Shown here: piece after piece, positions 27,601-42,600 of the stretch
Numbering within the stretch: the first letter of the stretch is position 1
How the letters are laid out: each line of letters begins with the position of its first letter
Assembly (NCBI GenBank): GCA_008921705.1
Contig: VFFE01007081.1
Location: 921,011 to 985,010 of the forward strand
DNA from: Burhinus oedicnemus
Lineage: Eukaryota; Chordata; Aves; Charadriiformes; Burhinidae
Direction: 5' to 3'
Length of the DNA stretch: 64,000 nt
Position numbers and translations under genes: made by a program
The notes under the pieces: generated by a model
What the model was told of the DNA's origin: nothing
Seen by the model: the letters and a program-made list of their open reading frames with translations, nothing else
Databases searched by the model: none

Positions 27601-30600
27601 AAAAGTAAGGAGGGATTTATTTTACTTCTCCATCACCCTGTAAAATTGTTTATAAATCCATCCATCTTTTGGAATGAACATAAATGCAAACAAAGCTGGG
27701 GAGAGCTTTTGAATGGCTGCACTTATGCACGTTGCAGTTTGATACGTGTCTCTAGAGAGGGAATAAAACCCTGAGCATATTAATTTTATTTTTAAATAAT
27801 CCTACACCATGTATTTGTATTAAGAAAAACTTACAGTTCTAATACAGTATAGATCAAATACAATATCTTAAAAGGAAGTTTCATGCAGCTTGCTATTGAT
27901 ACATGTTAGCTAGCCAGCACTGAGGAAGAAACAGGAAAGCAGTTAAAACTGGAAGAATCTCTTAACTTCCCTGTAAGGGGGAGCACTCAGCTGATTTACA
28001 TGCTTGTGCTTTCCTTATCCCTTACTACTGCCTCCACATATGGAATAACTTATATTCATACAGGGAATACAAGTTGTGTGAGTTTGAGAAGGCAGAAATG
28101 ATGTTGCCCAGTTTCCTCAGTGGAGAACATTATTCTGGGTGTCAGTTTAATGCCGCGGAGGTTGTGTATTCATGTGATAAAAGACTGCATTTTAAAGCAG
28201 TTAAAAGAGTTATCAGGGCATTTTAGTTTCTTTGTCACTTTTGTTTTGTTTTTGTTTTGTTTTGGGCCTTTGGGTTTATTTCATTTCTTTTCCTCCGGTT
28301 GTACAGCTGTATTTCACAGAAAGAAAAAAGGGGAAAAAAGAGGGTCAAGTGGTGGAAGATTAAAGAAAATGTGCAAATGAGAAAAGACGTATCAGTAGAG
28401 ATAGAGGAGAAACAGATTTCACAGAAGAAAGTGGAAAATTAAATGAAAAGGGAAAGAAAGCACAGTGGAAGAATAATGAACTGGTTTCAGCAAAATGCTG
28501 TATTGAGTCCTGAGGGGATTGTTGTCCACCAGATCAAACCCGTGGATAATAATTTTTCACATAATTGGCACAATATTCTTTCAGTTCTACCCCACATCCT
28601 GCTTTCACTTTGCATTCTTGACGTTTATTGAATGTGTTTCTTTATTTCCACTTTTTCTCACCTATAGATTTCTTTTTCTATCCATAAACCTTCTGCCCCA
28701 AATATTTTTCTTTCTTTCTCTTGGTGTCTTATCTCCTAAAACCAGCATAATTGCTTTTAGAGTTAATAGTGAAATGCTATGAAAAGGTTATCACAGATGC
28801 AAAATAATTGCAATATGGATTCTAGTATTTATTAAGTATAAAAGACAAGCAATTGGTGAGGAGGAGAAAATTCTTTTTAGTGGTGCTACATATGCAGAAA
28901 ATACTATTGTCTTTGAAGAATTACATGCACAGAATACTCTGAATTAAAAAATGTCCTGAGCTGTAGAAAACCAAATATCTCCTCAATCTTTTATTTTCCT
29001 TTACTTTTCAACTTTTACTGCTCGCTCTATTAAACTTCAGCAGTTACTGAAAGAGGAGATTAATATGTGATCATTTCACTTACTAGGTCATTTTCAAACT
29101 TGGGAAATCTTAAAAATTTAGTTTTGGCTGTCAGCAAATAGTTTTTATCCGAAAAACTTTATGCTTTTTGGGTGTCTTTGCCATGTGGCCTAAATTTGGT
29201 TCTGTGTGAAACCTATAGAATTCATGTAGAGTTAATTGATGGACATTTCAGTTTGAAGCCGCAGTTTAATTACAAGAATAGAGCAGTAATTTTGCCCTCT
29301 CGGGTAACGTACGGTGAACATTTTAGTGATTTGGTCATTCAAAGTACTTGCTATTGCTCTCCTAATTCCTTTATCTCTCATTATGTCTTAATCACTGTGA
29401 CAGAGACTTTTTTTGAGAATTGTAGGCAGGATTATTTTGTGGGATACTGGCTCAATTTACCTGGTATTGGAGACATCAGTGTCTTGTCTGACTTGTTTGT
29501 TTCTTATCCAGGAAGTATGGATATTTGTTACCTTCGGTCATTTTGTGTTGTTTCACGTAGTGTTTTATAAGATAAAATCTGAATGCTTTCCAGGAGACTA
29601 ACCACTGCAACCATCATCCCCAGGTAGTTCTTGGGAAGCAAGGGGGGACTAATTATACCACAACTATTTTTCAGGCGTAAGACCTTAAAGAGGCATTTGC
29701 AAAACCGATATGTTAGTTAAGCCTTTTTTTAGTCATTACTGTTTCTCAGGCATCTGTCATGGCAGCTGAAGAAACAGCAATAAATGCATGCACATGGTGA
29801 GAGGAAATATATTTGGAAATAGCTGCAATTAGGTTAATCTCTGAAATAAATAAGTCAGAGCAGTAATAAAATGCTATGAAGACTGTTTCCATGCATCTCA
29901 CATACTATATGAGAACTTATTTTAAAGCCATCTGTAACATAAATCAAATTACCTTAGAATTGGGTTCTTGGGAAAGCATTAAAAGTTCTCTTACATACAT
30001 GTTCTGTTTCCAGCCCACAAACTCAGTGGTTTTTTTTCTTTTCCCGCCTCCCCTTGCCCCCTCTATCATAGGGATGCTGGAGAAAGATCATTGTGGATGA
30101 TACTATGCCTTTCAATGAAGAGGATAATTTGTTACTACCAGCTACAACCTGTCAAATTGAACTTTGGCCAATGTTGCTATCCAAAGCTATCATTAAGCTG
30201 GCGAATACTAGGTATGTTTCGTCAGCTCACTTTTGGTTTGTTTTGTGAAGTCACATGGAATTTGCGAAAAGTTGTTTTAGTATACATGGGAAATATATTT
30301 TGCTAAAAATTTTGTAATGACAAATATACACTCTTCTGAAAGATGACACAGAAAATCAGTAAAGCAAAGTCCCCTGTAGCTACAGAAGGTGCAGTGTTTC
30401 CTTTTTAGGTGTGTGTTTGTACATTGATGCACAGAAAACTTTGTGACGAAACTGGAGTGCTTTCCCTGTTTGCTTTATCTGTTTGCCATTATTGCTAAAA
30501 AGTTTCACAAGCAGTTTTCTGCCAAATGGAAATGTCCAAGAAGATTTAATGAAGTTTTAATTGTCAGCCTTAACTAGTATTGACTTAACCAGTATTGAAA

Positions 30601-33600
30601 GCAGAGTATTGCAAGCTGCTTTGGATTCTTTTGCTGTAGTTCTACTGTTGTGGGCTGTATGGTGATCCACTTCCCTAAAACTGACCTGGCAAGTAGAGTG
30701 TGACCCATGGTGCAAATCACCGACAATTATGGCCATGTATTCCTATGAGATGAGCAATGAACACCGAGTGTTTAAATGACTGCGCTTCAGAAAAGAATTC
30801 AAAACACTGATCTGGGTAGTCAAGCTTCCCTGTTCTGGTCATGTCAGGTTATGTTTGTTGGAGGAGTGATCTAAAGTGCTTCCACACAGGCCAGGGACTT
30901 GCCTAGAGCTGCCTATTAGGAAACTCTTTTTGCAGGAACATGTTTGAAATGCTGTATTTCTCCAGAACACTTCTTTTTGCAGGAATGTGTTTGAAATACT
31001 GTATTTCTCCAGAGCACAAGGGTTAGTCGTGGCCTAGTGCTGGCATCTTTAGCCTTGGTCTTCTCAGGATCTACAGACAGAAATCTCTCCAGAGAGTAAG
31101 AGAATGTATCAGTTTGAAAGAGTGGAGTGTGGTACACTGGAAATACAGCTGACTTTTGCATAATAACCTGGGAGTTAGAGCAGCTGCTCAGGAACTGGAA
31201 GTTCTAGGAGCATATCCTGCTTCTAGTGTGAGGGATTTCAAACCCACACCTCCAACACTGCAAAAAGAGACTTTACTGTGTGCAAGTATACATAGTATGC
31301 TTGCTAACAATGTTAAAACCATGCTGTTGTACTGGAGGGAACACTAAAATAATAGGCCTGATGCAAAGGCATAAAAGCAAATTTGACTGTATGCTAGTAG
31401 TCAGCAGTGGGTTGGAAAACTCCTAAAATTGCAAATAATGACTTGTTTTTCATCAAGCCATTCTGTTTGTGTCTTGCTCCTACAGAAAGCAATGTAGACT
31501 AGAGTTTACTGTGAGTTGAATATATTATAATCCTGTATAATGTCTGCTTTTGTTTTATAGTATACATGAAACTGGAAAAAGAGAGCTGGAGGAATTTACA
31601 GTTCTACATACACTGACTGGGTGGATACCGGAAGTCATTCCTCTTCAGTAAGTTCTTCTATTAAATAGTTTACATATTAGTTGTTTAATATTTAATTCAC
31701 TAAGGCATTATGAAAAATAAAGCTGAGCCCTCGAAGTCTTTCAGCATCAATTTTGCTAAGTGTACAATTTTTAGTTCTGACACTTGAGAAATGTGCCTTC
31801 AAGGAACGCAGTTTTATTGTGGTTTTCTTTGTAGTTGCCTGTAAAGCTATTTATCATGTTAAGATGATGCCTATTCTTTATAAAATTAATTTATTTTTAA
31901 TTAACATTAAACACTGTGGTGAAAACAGGGTTAGAGAAATCTGTTTCGTCTATTATACAGATACAAAATGTCTGCCAATAATAATAGTAACTTTATATCT
32001 GAATGTACTATAGAAAGTAAACATCATGAATTTGGAAGTAATCAACTTCATCACCATGTATGGTGTTTTCACCTTTTAAATTGGAACAGTTGATACACCT
32101 TTATTTCCAACCTATTTTTCTTGTTTCCTGTGTGTTTTAAGTCCGTTTTGTGGTTTTAAAGAACAGACATTCTAATTTTCCAGCTTGACAATCTTTTTAC
32201 TGAAAGAATGGCCAGGATACAGGCACAAAATATTTAGAAATTTTTTTAAATTACACTTTTTTGGCTTTTGATATATACATTTTAATGAATACATAGATAA
32301 CAGATAATATTGGTTTCTATATAATTTATTTAGGTGTAATTGTTTATTTGTAATGGTATTTCAGTGTTAAATAAGTTCAGTCAAAGGCTATTTTAGCTCT
32401 TATTTCAGCAATTTTTGTATCTCAAGCTGTGCTTGATATACTTCTGTCTTACAGTAGTGTGTATCTAGCTCATGGACTTAGAAATCTAAGTAATCTAAAC
32501 TTTATTTTTTTATGTAGTTAGTTTTACAATTGCAACAGCAAAAAATAATATTAATGACTCTGGCACTTACTGCAAATATGTTATATTCTGGAATAAGAAA
32601 GTGTGAATACCACAGGGTCTTTGCAATGGTAGTATAAGATGGCTTTGGCTCATTGTACCATCAATTATTTTATTTTTTTTTAAAAAAAAGGTTGCATGCA
32701 GTTAGCTTGCATGAAGCTTATTCATGGTCCTGAACGATTCATTCAGTTTTTTAGATTATTTCTGGAGTCACTGAGTTTCTGTGGAGAACCAGTATGGCTG
32801 CAACTGTCATGTCATATCAAAAAGCTTTGTAGCTGGTGGAATCAGTGGAAAAGGCATGGAACTACCTGTACTGAAACAGTTAGGAAAACCTAATTTGAAA
32901 GTACCTTTGAGAAGGTTTTTAGTGTACAGAGCCAGAATCAAGTTGTTATGTGGTGTAGTTGCAAAATGGTCTGCAAATTTCCCTGCTGCAACTTTCATCT
33001 CCTAAAAAGCTTTAGAAAGGATGCTTTATTTACGTGCTTCTCTAACCACGCATCTCTTTCTTTATGGGTCTGTCCATAATCTGTTTCTTAACAAATTGGC
33101 TGATACACAAAATCAGGCAAGTGTGTTTTATTTACTACAATAACCCAATAATTTTTCTGAGAGTTGGACTGTCAGTTGTAGTACAGTGTTGTCTAAATCA
33201 AAATCTCCCTTTCTTTTCTATATGATTATATATCATTATCATTGACATATACATGTGTTTTTTTGTTTTAAAGGCCTGGATACTTGGACAAAGTCTGGGG
33301 CTTTTTGAAAGAGATTGTGCCAGAATTCAAGTTGCCAAATAAGAAAACTCCAGAACTTGATATTCATCAGTCAGATACAAAACCTAAAGAGACCAAAGTC
33401 TCAGAGTTAAAAAATGAAGTTTTATCTGTGACTAAGCAGTCAGATAAACCTGAGAAAGCAGAGAAAGCTGATAAAATAAGCAAAGGTCTGTAATTTTAGG
33501 TAGTGTTACCTTTGTAGGCCAAGAATAAATAGTTAACATAACATCTGGCTTTGAATTTATATGTGTTTATTATGCCACATGCAAGTCTGTGGGTTTGTTG

Positions 33601-36600
33601 TTGTTTCACTGAACATGTTGCAATGGTGTAAATTAAAAAAAGTTCTATTTTAACTATAGATCTCATTAGAAGCAGTGCTAGTCTCTTATTTTATGAAAAC
33701 AGCTTCATTTTATCTCAGAGATTTGTTCAGCTCTGTGTCACAGCCATTTCTCTAAAGACTGATTCCTTGCAGAGGGATAACAGTCAGACAGGTTACAGTT
33801 TCCCCAAAGGCAACGCTACTCTGACCATCAATAAATTATACATTTCATAATGGATGTTACAAAGCGTGATTACCTACAGAGAGTTCTGACAAGTGCATTG
33901 TAATGGCTACCTGCATTTTTATTTATGGCAACTTTTCTGTTTACCCTACTAGGTATAGGTATTAATTTTCTTCAACAGCTGCTAATCCTATTTACATTTA
34001 AATGAAAAAACTTAGGTTTAGAAACTTATTTGTTCTATTATATTATTCTTGTTTATATTTGAGACTGAGTTTTCTTAGTTGCTGTTTTTAACTTGAAGGC
34101 ATGAATGTAATTTCACACCACTTCTAATGTCTTTGGAAGGTACAAATCATATACTAAAATTTCTATTTCTTCCTAGATTTTAAAAAAAAAAATCCCTGCC
34201 TTCCCCACTTTGAATCCCAAATACTAAGTCCTAACATCATAAGTGTTGTAAAAATATTAGAAAAGACCTGGCTGAGGGGGTATTCTCTCTCCTTAGGAAT
34301 TCTTGCTATCATTTTATGATTAACCCAGCAGCGTAGTAGATATTTCAGAGTTTGGAATGGACATGTACAGGGATACAGCCACTGGGAACAGTACTGTCAT
34401 TCATCCAGCAAGGTTCTGTAATTTATTCCCAGAAAACTTTGTAAATTTAACCCTGTCTAAGACTTCAAAATTCTATTAGTAACTGAAACAGCTAAGAATC
34501 AGGGAAGCATTACGTTACGGTACAGCTCTGTAATCTCCAACTCTGAGGCTACGAGGTCTGTTCAGATGCTCTATTAATGCTTGGGATTTTTTTCATCAGA
34601 AATGTATTTTCCTATAGTCTAAGTTCTAAGGCTTGAAAGAAGGTTCTGACTGTGTGAGACCTTCTTCTTCCATGTCCATTGGGAACCTATGCCTCATCTA
34701 TGTTAGATTTTTTTGGAAATTACTGATGCACCGGAGCAAGGACATGAAGAAAATATTTGACACAGTGCCGGGCTTTCAGGAATTCCAGCCATTATAGTAG
34801 TATGTGAGAGCTGTGCATTAATTGGAAGGTGGGACTGAAGCCTTCCTGGCCCCTTCTCAGTAAATCTGCATTTATATCTTAAGAATTTTTTTTATTTTTT
34901 TCTTTTTTTTAAACTGAATGACATAAGTTCTTTATTGTATCTCAACTCTTTAGACTTGGTTGATTTTTTAAAAAATTTATCTAAAATGTCATTAAAGCAT
35001 TTACACATATGAGACTCTATGACTGAAATTTTGTATCTGAAAAAGAAAAATATTTAATCTTTATTTTATTTAACAGAAAAAGCAGAGCAGAGAGAAATTG
35101 GAAAGAAGAAAAGCAGAGAAGGAGAAAAAGAAAAAAACAAGTTAGCACGTCAGTCTTCGCAGGCGTTGGCAGAAGCCCAACGTTCTCTTCAGGCCTTAAC
35201 TGAAAGTAAGTCCTATTCTTTTGAAGCTAAAAATACAAGCAGGACATATATGTAAAGTAAAGGCCTTTGCTTTCATTCGTTTTTGAGCTCAATTGTGAGG
35301 AGGTTAAATACACTAATCTTTAAGAAATTACAGTTCTTTACAGGCTGCATTACAGACTGAAGTCATTCTAACCTATTAAAATCCTGTAACTTATATTAAG
35401 GATAGTAATGCAGTAATTTGTGTTTGATGTCAAAAGGTAAAGTAAATCTGTGCGGAATATTTGGAAGTTGCTGGCCAGTCATGTAGGACCAAGATTTGTT
35501 CTAGCGGTAAACTGTCTTTCTGTATTTAAAAAACCAAACCAAACCAAAACAACAAAACAAACAAACCCAAAAACCCCACCAAAAATCCCTTCCTCTTTAA
35601 TAATGTATTTGTTCAATATCTACTTTATTCAGTAAACTGTGATAGGAAAAAACAGGAATGGTTCTTTGTTGAAGGGCAGAGGGGAAGGGGGGCTAGAAAT
35701 ATTCATTAGAGTTCCCTCCATGATTTAATTGTTTAATAAATTTATTTCCTTTATCCTGGAAATGTATTTTGATGAATTTATTTTTTGTATTGATACACTC
35801 ATGTTAGCATAAAAAATAAATAAATTCTTGCTTTGTGCCTTTAAATTTAATAGTTTCTTTTAAAATACAATTTAAACAAACCACAAGTAAATACTAATCA
35901 ATCAGCTAATCAGTCAATAAGAAATGTCATGCTTACTAGCATAAAGTATAGAAAATCTTCATAAATGTCCATTACGCTGATTTGATTTTGTCATTGCTTA
36001 TATTTGCATACATGGAGCATTTCCATGTGACAAGCAGAAGGAAACATACTTATTAACTGGGATATTATCTAGTTGCAAATTAATAGGTAAGAATAGGTAG
36101 AGCGTCTTTCTTTGGAGAAATAACTACAAAGTAAAAATGTATAACAAGAATGAAACTTACTACGTAAATTGGATTCCTGCGTCTTGATTTAAATCCTGAT
36201 TAAATTTGATGGTTTAAATAATTTTAATTTATATCAAACCAATATTGTTGTTTGACATCAGTAAATATATTCATTTGAATTCCTACCTTATACACTACTA
36301 AAGGAGTTAAACAGCAGTAAATTTTAAAATGTATTGCATTAACATAGTTTACTTTAGTGGTAGTAGTTGCGGAATAGAAAATGAGGCATTTCACATGAAT
36401 ATAAGGAACGTGATTAATACTCAAGCACATTGTGGGGAAAAGAAAGCAAAGGCGAAGCAGAAAGATCAAAGTGATGAATTCTAGAAATTGTGCATAATGA
36501 GTGAAAGAGCATTAAAAATCATCAGGCAGTGTTTCCAGAACTACGTGACATTTTGATCTTTGTTCTGCCATTTAAAGCACAGTTTATGCTGTTTTCTGAA

Positions 36601-39600
36601 AGTCAGTTAATGGCCTGTGAAGAGGTTATTAATAATAGAAAGATTATTAGTTTAGGGCTCAAATATGATGGTCAGAGAACTTTTATCCTAAGTCTGAACC
36701 AGAAAAGAGTTCTGCAAAAGAGGTAGATATCTCACTAACAAACTTGATAAAAATATGAGTAGAAGTAAATGTGGAGATTGGAAAGTCAGAGACTGTAAGG
36801 TATAGAGCAAATTTAAGATTATTAGACTGAAATAAAAAAAAAAAGGGTAACTGCAATTTGAAAAAATACTGAATTAAAATGCATTTTTGTTGTGAGATTG
36901 TAGCCACAAGAGAAAGCTTGCAGGCTTTATGAGACACATGGTCTGCAGAGAGTGGCCCAGGACAGTAGAACCATTGTTGTGCATAAAGTAACATCTGAAA
37001 CTAGGGCTAGGTTCAAAGTCAGACTCCAGAGGTAGTATTTGTAAAAGGTTTCTGAATTGTTCTTGGGAATTTTGTAACAGCGACTTTACTTAATGCAACA
37101 GCTTTTCCTTGTTTTGCTTTTTATCTTTTTTTTTTTTTTTTTAATGTAACTGGCTTGAAAAGTATTTCATTTCCAGCACCATGAAAGTGCTGATTTCCCT
37201 ACTGCAAGTTTTCCCTCTACCTATTGAGTGTGAAGACATTAAGGGAATTCTTCTTTCTGTGGTAATTATGAATTATTTCTAAAGAGGTACTTAACTACTC
37301 GATATCATTTATATTTTACTTCTAAAATGACAAAACCTTTTGTATTCATTGGGTTATATATTCATTACCTTGTTTAGTTTTATACACATTGACATACCAG
37401 TTACTTTTACGTATCTGGAAACTTCTCTTACAGGCTTTTGATTTTGTGTGGGTTATAATGTTGTGGTGGATTGATGCTGTCTGGCAGCAAAGCCTCCACT
37501 CAGTCACTCGCTCACTCCCCACCAGTGGGATGGAGCAGAGAATCAGAAGGACTGAACCTCTTGCCCACCCCCAGCATACTTGCTGGGACAGCAGAGTGAG
37601 AAAGAGAAGGATTTAATGCTATGTGAGCTCGGCTCAGCGATATCTGGCACCTTGGTGTGTTATCAATGCAGTTTTGGTCACATATCTAAAACATGGCACT
37701 ATAGGGGCTGCTCTGAAGAAAGTTAGCTCCATCCCAGCCAAACCCAATACAAATATATAAATACAGTTCTGAATAACTTGCACACTCAGATCAATGTCTG
37801 CTGCACCCCCAAATACAGTATGAGTTGTAGCATCCTTGAAGCATTGGACATTTCTCTGCTCATCCTATTGCGTGGTTCCAGCAGAATAAGGAGACCTTCA
37901 CCTGATCCATCAGGGCTCTTCCTGAGAGCAACAAGCTCTTTGGTCCTGTGCCTTACCAGCCAGCCAGTCCTCAGGAAGATTTTGTAGTCAATTCATATGT
38001 TCCTACGGGCCTGTTTTAGCACACAATCTGCGCTTTTCCACTCATCGGCCTTTTCTTCTAGTAATTATTTCTCCTTTCATACCTAGGGACTCCATTCATT
38101 CCATAAAGAGTTTTTATGATGATATGATAACATATGAGCTACTTAAGCCCCTTGTTCCTATAAAGAGCCACCACTCCAGTTTCTATTTATGTTTCTAGAC
38201 TAATGATTTTCCTAGTAATTTCTTAACTGCTGGAAAGGGAATATTATTCCACTGGAGAGGGCACTAGCCAGGAATTTGGGAGTGTGTTCTACAAACCAGC
38301 TATTTATTTTTGCTAAGTCTCATTGTGCCTTGATACCAGTTTTGTAATTAGAGATAATAATATTTTCAATGTCACAGAAATGTTGGGAGATTATTATTAT
38401 TACAATGTTAAAAAATTTCTGAAGTCATACAAGTAGATCTGTAGTGTTAACCATCAGAGTTAATAAGATACATAACACATAACTGTAAAGTTCTTTTCAT
38501 TTTCCTTTTGCCTATTCAAAAGTTTTCACTTAGAAGTAGGGACCAGAGCCTAATATTTTGTTCTGGTTCTTCAAATGCATATTATCATTCTGCAATATTT
38601 ATGTCAATTTGGAAAAGCACATAGGTCATTTTTCTGAAGACTAAAAAAATACCATCCAATAGGCAAAGCTAATCCATGCCTAACACAACAGCGGAGGTTA
38701 ACATATGAGCTGCACCCGTGATAAGAAAGCTATTGAAAGCCAACTGAAGTGTTTTGCAAAGTTAAAACTCAGCATCAGCTCTTCTTTGACAAATAAATAT
38801 TTAAGAGAAACATTAAGATATAGTGAGAAAATCCTTTCCAAGTCTTCAGAACCTATGATTATTTTTTTTTTAATAAAAAGAGTTAAGATCTATTAAAACC
38901 AACAATTTTTATTCCTGGCCTTTAAGCGGCTGGATATATTTATTACATGGATCAATTAAAATGTTGTTTTCCCTTCTCCCAGGGACTGAAACATTTGTTC
39001 AGGTAGTGTAGTACTCACTCTCTCTAAATGAATTTGCAAAGTTGCAAATGTGAAACATAAGCAGCTTCAAGGATTCAGAAATCTTTAACAAAGCACCGTA
39101 GAATTCTTAAATCTACACTGATGGATATAAATAATTGGCTTCACTGAATATAACTGTTTTGTTGTACCACATGTCGTAATGTTTTTCATCTAATAATACA
39201 GTTTTGTCAAGGCTATTGGTTTTAACTAGTTTCCCCAGAAACTAGTAACAGAATTCACACTAATCAACAGTACATTTGATGGCAAATAATTTGCATATAT
39301 CCTCCTCATCTTTTGTACAGTGAAAAAGGATCAAATAATATATTATTGTTAAAAGGTACTGACATAACTTACAAAATCTTTCTAGTATTGTAATAGTATT
39401 ATTCAAGTGAATACGGTGTGCCTGGTTAATCATTTGCATGCTCTAATAAATTGTTCATAACTGTTTATTGTCTGCCCTGAAGACGTTTTATTTCACAACC
39501 CATCTGGACTGAATATGACAGCTTTACATTCCACCTGGTATTTGATTAAATACTTTTATCTGCGAAATACTTCTCACACGGAATGAGATCAGTGTGCCTT

Positions 39601-42600
39601 GTGGCATGTACTATTCCGTAATGTGTAGTACATCATAGCTACTACTGCTGTATTTGTAACAGATCAGAGGTGTCAGCAGTGACTGAGATCAAACCTAGAT
39701 TATAGCCTTGCTCCTGAATAAGTTGAAACCCACAGCTAGCACAAGAGCTGTGGTTAACACAGGAATCACAAGCATGCAGTGAGAAATATTAAATATCCAC
39801 TGGAAAGTAACTCTGGCTTACCATCATCTTATATTTAGTTGAGAAGTTGAATTTCTGGAAGAATATTTAAGATGCAGAGATATCTTCCTGCTTTAAGAAA
39901 AAAGCCTTGCATACCTTCTAAATGAATGGATTTAAAAGTTTGATAAATTGTATTTTCCAGCCACTTGCTGGAAAATCTATCTTTCCTTTCCCTTTTCCTT
40001 TCCCTTTTTGCTTTGTATGCATACAGAATTTTTTTTTTATTCCACTTCACAGAAAATACCTTTTCTTAGAGAAACTTCCAGTTGAACACTCACTAAACAT
40101 AGTTAAAACTAGGAAGCAATTATCCTGTATTTGAGGTGGAGCTGAAGGGAACGAAGACAAAACTTTCTGAAGAAAAACAGGTGTCACAACCTGCGTACCG
40201 AAATCCTGTCTTCACATACTTTCTTAAATGACAAAGGAAAAATAGAAATAGATGTCCTTCTTTTTGAGCTGACTTTTAGGTCAAACCACAGACCTGTATT
40301 TCTAGTATTATATTTTTTAGACTTTTAATTTGCCTACAGCATGTGTGAACTGCCTGTCAGCCAGACAGCTTTGGTTTCTCTTCATCATTCAGGAATTAAC
40401 AACGGCTTCTTTCACAGACAGAGGTATGAGACAATTGTGTGGTTGCCTACTGCAACAGATTTCTAGGGGTAACAAAGTGAACGTGCCCCTGCTTTTATGC
40501 CTTGCCTATGGCAGAATTACAGGAAAACAAGCTTCCCTAAGGCATGCAGGCTAAGAACTATGGGGTCACCCCCTCACACTTTCTGAAGCAGCCATCATTA
40601 TTTCCATTTTTCCATCTCCTTGACAGAATAAGAGCAGTAACCTTGGTTTACAAACACTGTTTCTCAAACTGCTTACCTCAATCTTCATGTCCATTGGCAG
40701 GAGTGGCCAGAGCCAGGTTTTTGATCCTTTTGTTGGCAAGATCGAATTTTTCTTTCACTGGTGAGAAGCCTTTAGCTAGTACTGACAAATCAGTATGTTT
40801 TAACTTCATCTACCCAGATGATGTGTATCATGTTCTTCATGCTAGTGTTTAGTATTTTTAAAATTTGAAAAAAACCCAAAAGAACAATGTTGAAAGCTAC
40901 TTCTGTCCTGTTGCCTTTCTAAGTTGCAGTTTCTGTTATACATTTGTGTAAAAGAAGTAAAATATGCGGAAGTCGTTGATGATCTAAATAGGCAAGGATT
41001 AAAAAACAAGGTGTTTTTTCCATCCATGGCTTCTCTTCCAAGTACTCTACAGTGAGTTCTTGTTTTGACTGAAATAACAGAGTCAGACAAAGAAAAGAGT
41101 AATAAAAATAAGGCAGAGAAAGCAGAATAATTTAGGGTGAGGTACAAGAACATTTATTTACTGTTTACCCTGTTGTAAAGAATGTTAATATTTTCTCTGT
41201 AGAATCTTCTGTGCCAACCCAGCCAGAAAGGGCCGTGTATGCTGGCTGTATACCATTACATTTGTTTGAAGAGGATATTTTCTCATTAGGGCAGATGGTA
41301 AGTTTCTATGCTCTCAGGACAGGAAAGCATTACATATTTTATTATCAGGGTGTTTCACTTTGTAGCAACTACATTGTAACAAAAATAATAAAATTAGTAT
41401 AGTGAAACAGTCACCAGGTAGTGACTATCAGTTAAATTTATATTTTGGTACTTCTGTATTCTGGTATTCCATTTTCCTGCCACAGCCCTGCTCCAGGATT
41501 TTACTCCACTTTCCTCTGGATCCCAGGAGTTGAAGTCTCCTGGGAGAGGCTAAATTTGGACTAGAAAATGCATCATCATGAGACACTTCTCACTGAAAAG
41601 ACCAATTATTTTAAGGGCTACTCGAAAAACATGAATTTCAGGGTCTTTTTCAGATTGACTTTTTCAGAATGTCTTCTCTGATATACATTTTCCAATATGT
41701 TGTTCTATAAGAAATAGCATGTTTATAGCCATTTCTGTCATTAATGTTGTAACTGGTGAAAGCAGCTGGAGAGAGCATAACACTTCATGTACCTGGGGTA
41801 AAAACAATGCTTAAATTTCCACTTAGTCACTCACACTCTACAGAAAGCTATTTATAATGCCAGAGCAGGCTTTCTTGAGTTGATTATTAATTAGATTTAA
41901 TTTTTGTATTTTTAAATCATATTTATCATAATTGGAACACTAAAATTTAATCTGCCTTCTCATAAAACTGATAGGCTTCATAAAATAAAGAAATTTCCAG
42001 AAATAGTTTGGAGGTGTTATGCTTTGCTACTCTTAATTCTTGCACTATTTTCTTTTTAAAAATTGGTCTATGTATTTTATGCTGTTTTGAAGACTAGCTT
42101 GTTCTGTGTGATTTTATTTTAATTTATATTAATTTTAGGTCTCAGACAATACTGTCTCTTTCCTTATAACAAGTAGTACTAGTCATCAAAAAGCGAACTG
42201 GAAACAGTGACATAGGGTTATATCTTTCCTGCCACCTAAGGCCTTGAGTCTCAAACTTGGCTTCAGTCTGTTAGGTTAAAGAGATTACTGAAGAAGAGGC
42301 ATGGCAGGCCAAATAGGATGAGGCAGATGAATCTATATGTCTAAAAAAAGAGTTTTAGTAAAGACTGATAGCAAAATGGAAGTTGACAGAAATTAAATAT
42401 AGAAGTGCAGTGGATTTCTTGTGGGGCTCAGTTAAAAAAGCCCATTTTTAAGCTTTCTTTAGGGGCTGAGAAGTCCTACATTGATATAAATAATTGAAGT
42501 TTGGAAGAGTGGATTCGTTGGTTGGGGTAAGAGTTGCTCCCTAAATTTGGAGGAAATTTTTTCATTTACTGCAGTTGTGCCAGAATTTCCCTCCAGAATT

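Larger units (their letters stand above)
35206..41202 (+). other. ADGB intron carrying LTR relic and MIR
   Basis: 6 kb. It contains the A/C-rich tract at 35528, the LTR relic at 37459-37751, the MIR-like element at 38254-38400 and a polypyrimidine tract near 39981. The rest is AT-rich with no recognised feature. Confidence 0.75.

Noticed and set aside
29172..29570. 132-codon open frame
   Set aside because: No recognisable family, no suitable splice phase with ADGB, and a composition typical of translated AT-rich intron.
32690..33005. Overlapping short frames on both strands, suggesting a processed pseudogene
   Set aside because: I could not match either strand to a known protein, and no convincing poly-A tail or target duplication was found.
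39289..39439. Two perfect POU octamers (ATTTGCAT) 143 bp apart
   Set aside because: Other octamers occur near 3430, 36000 and 46580; for a sequence this AT-rich about five in 64 kb are expected by chance.
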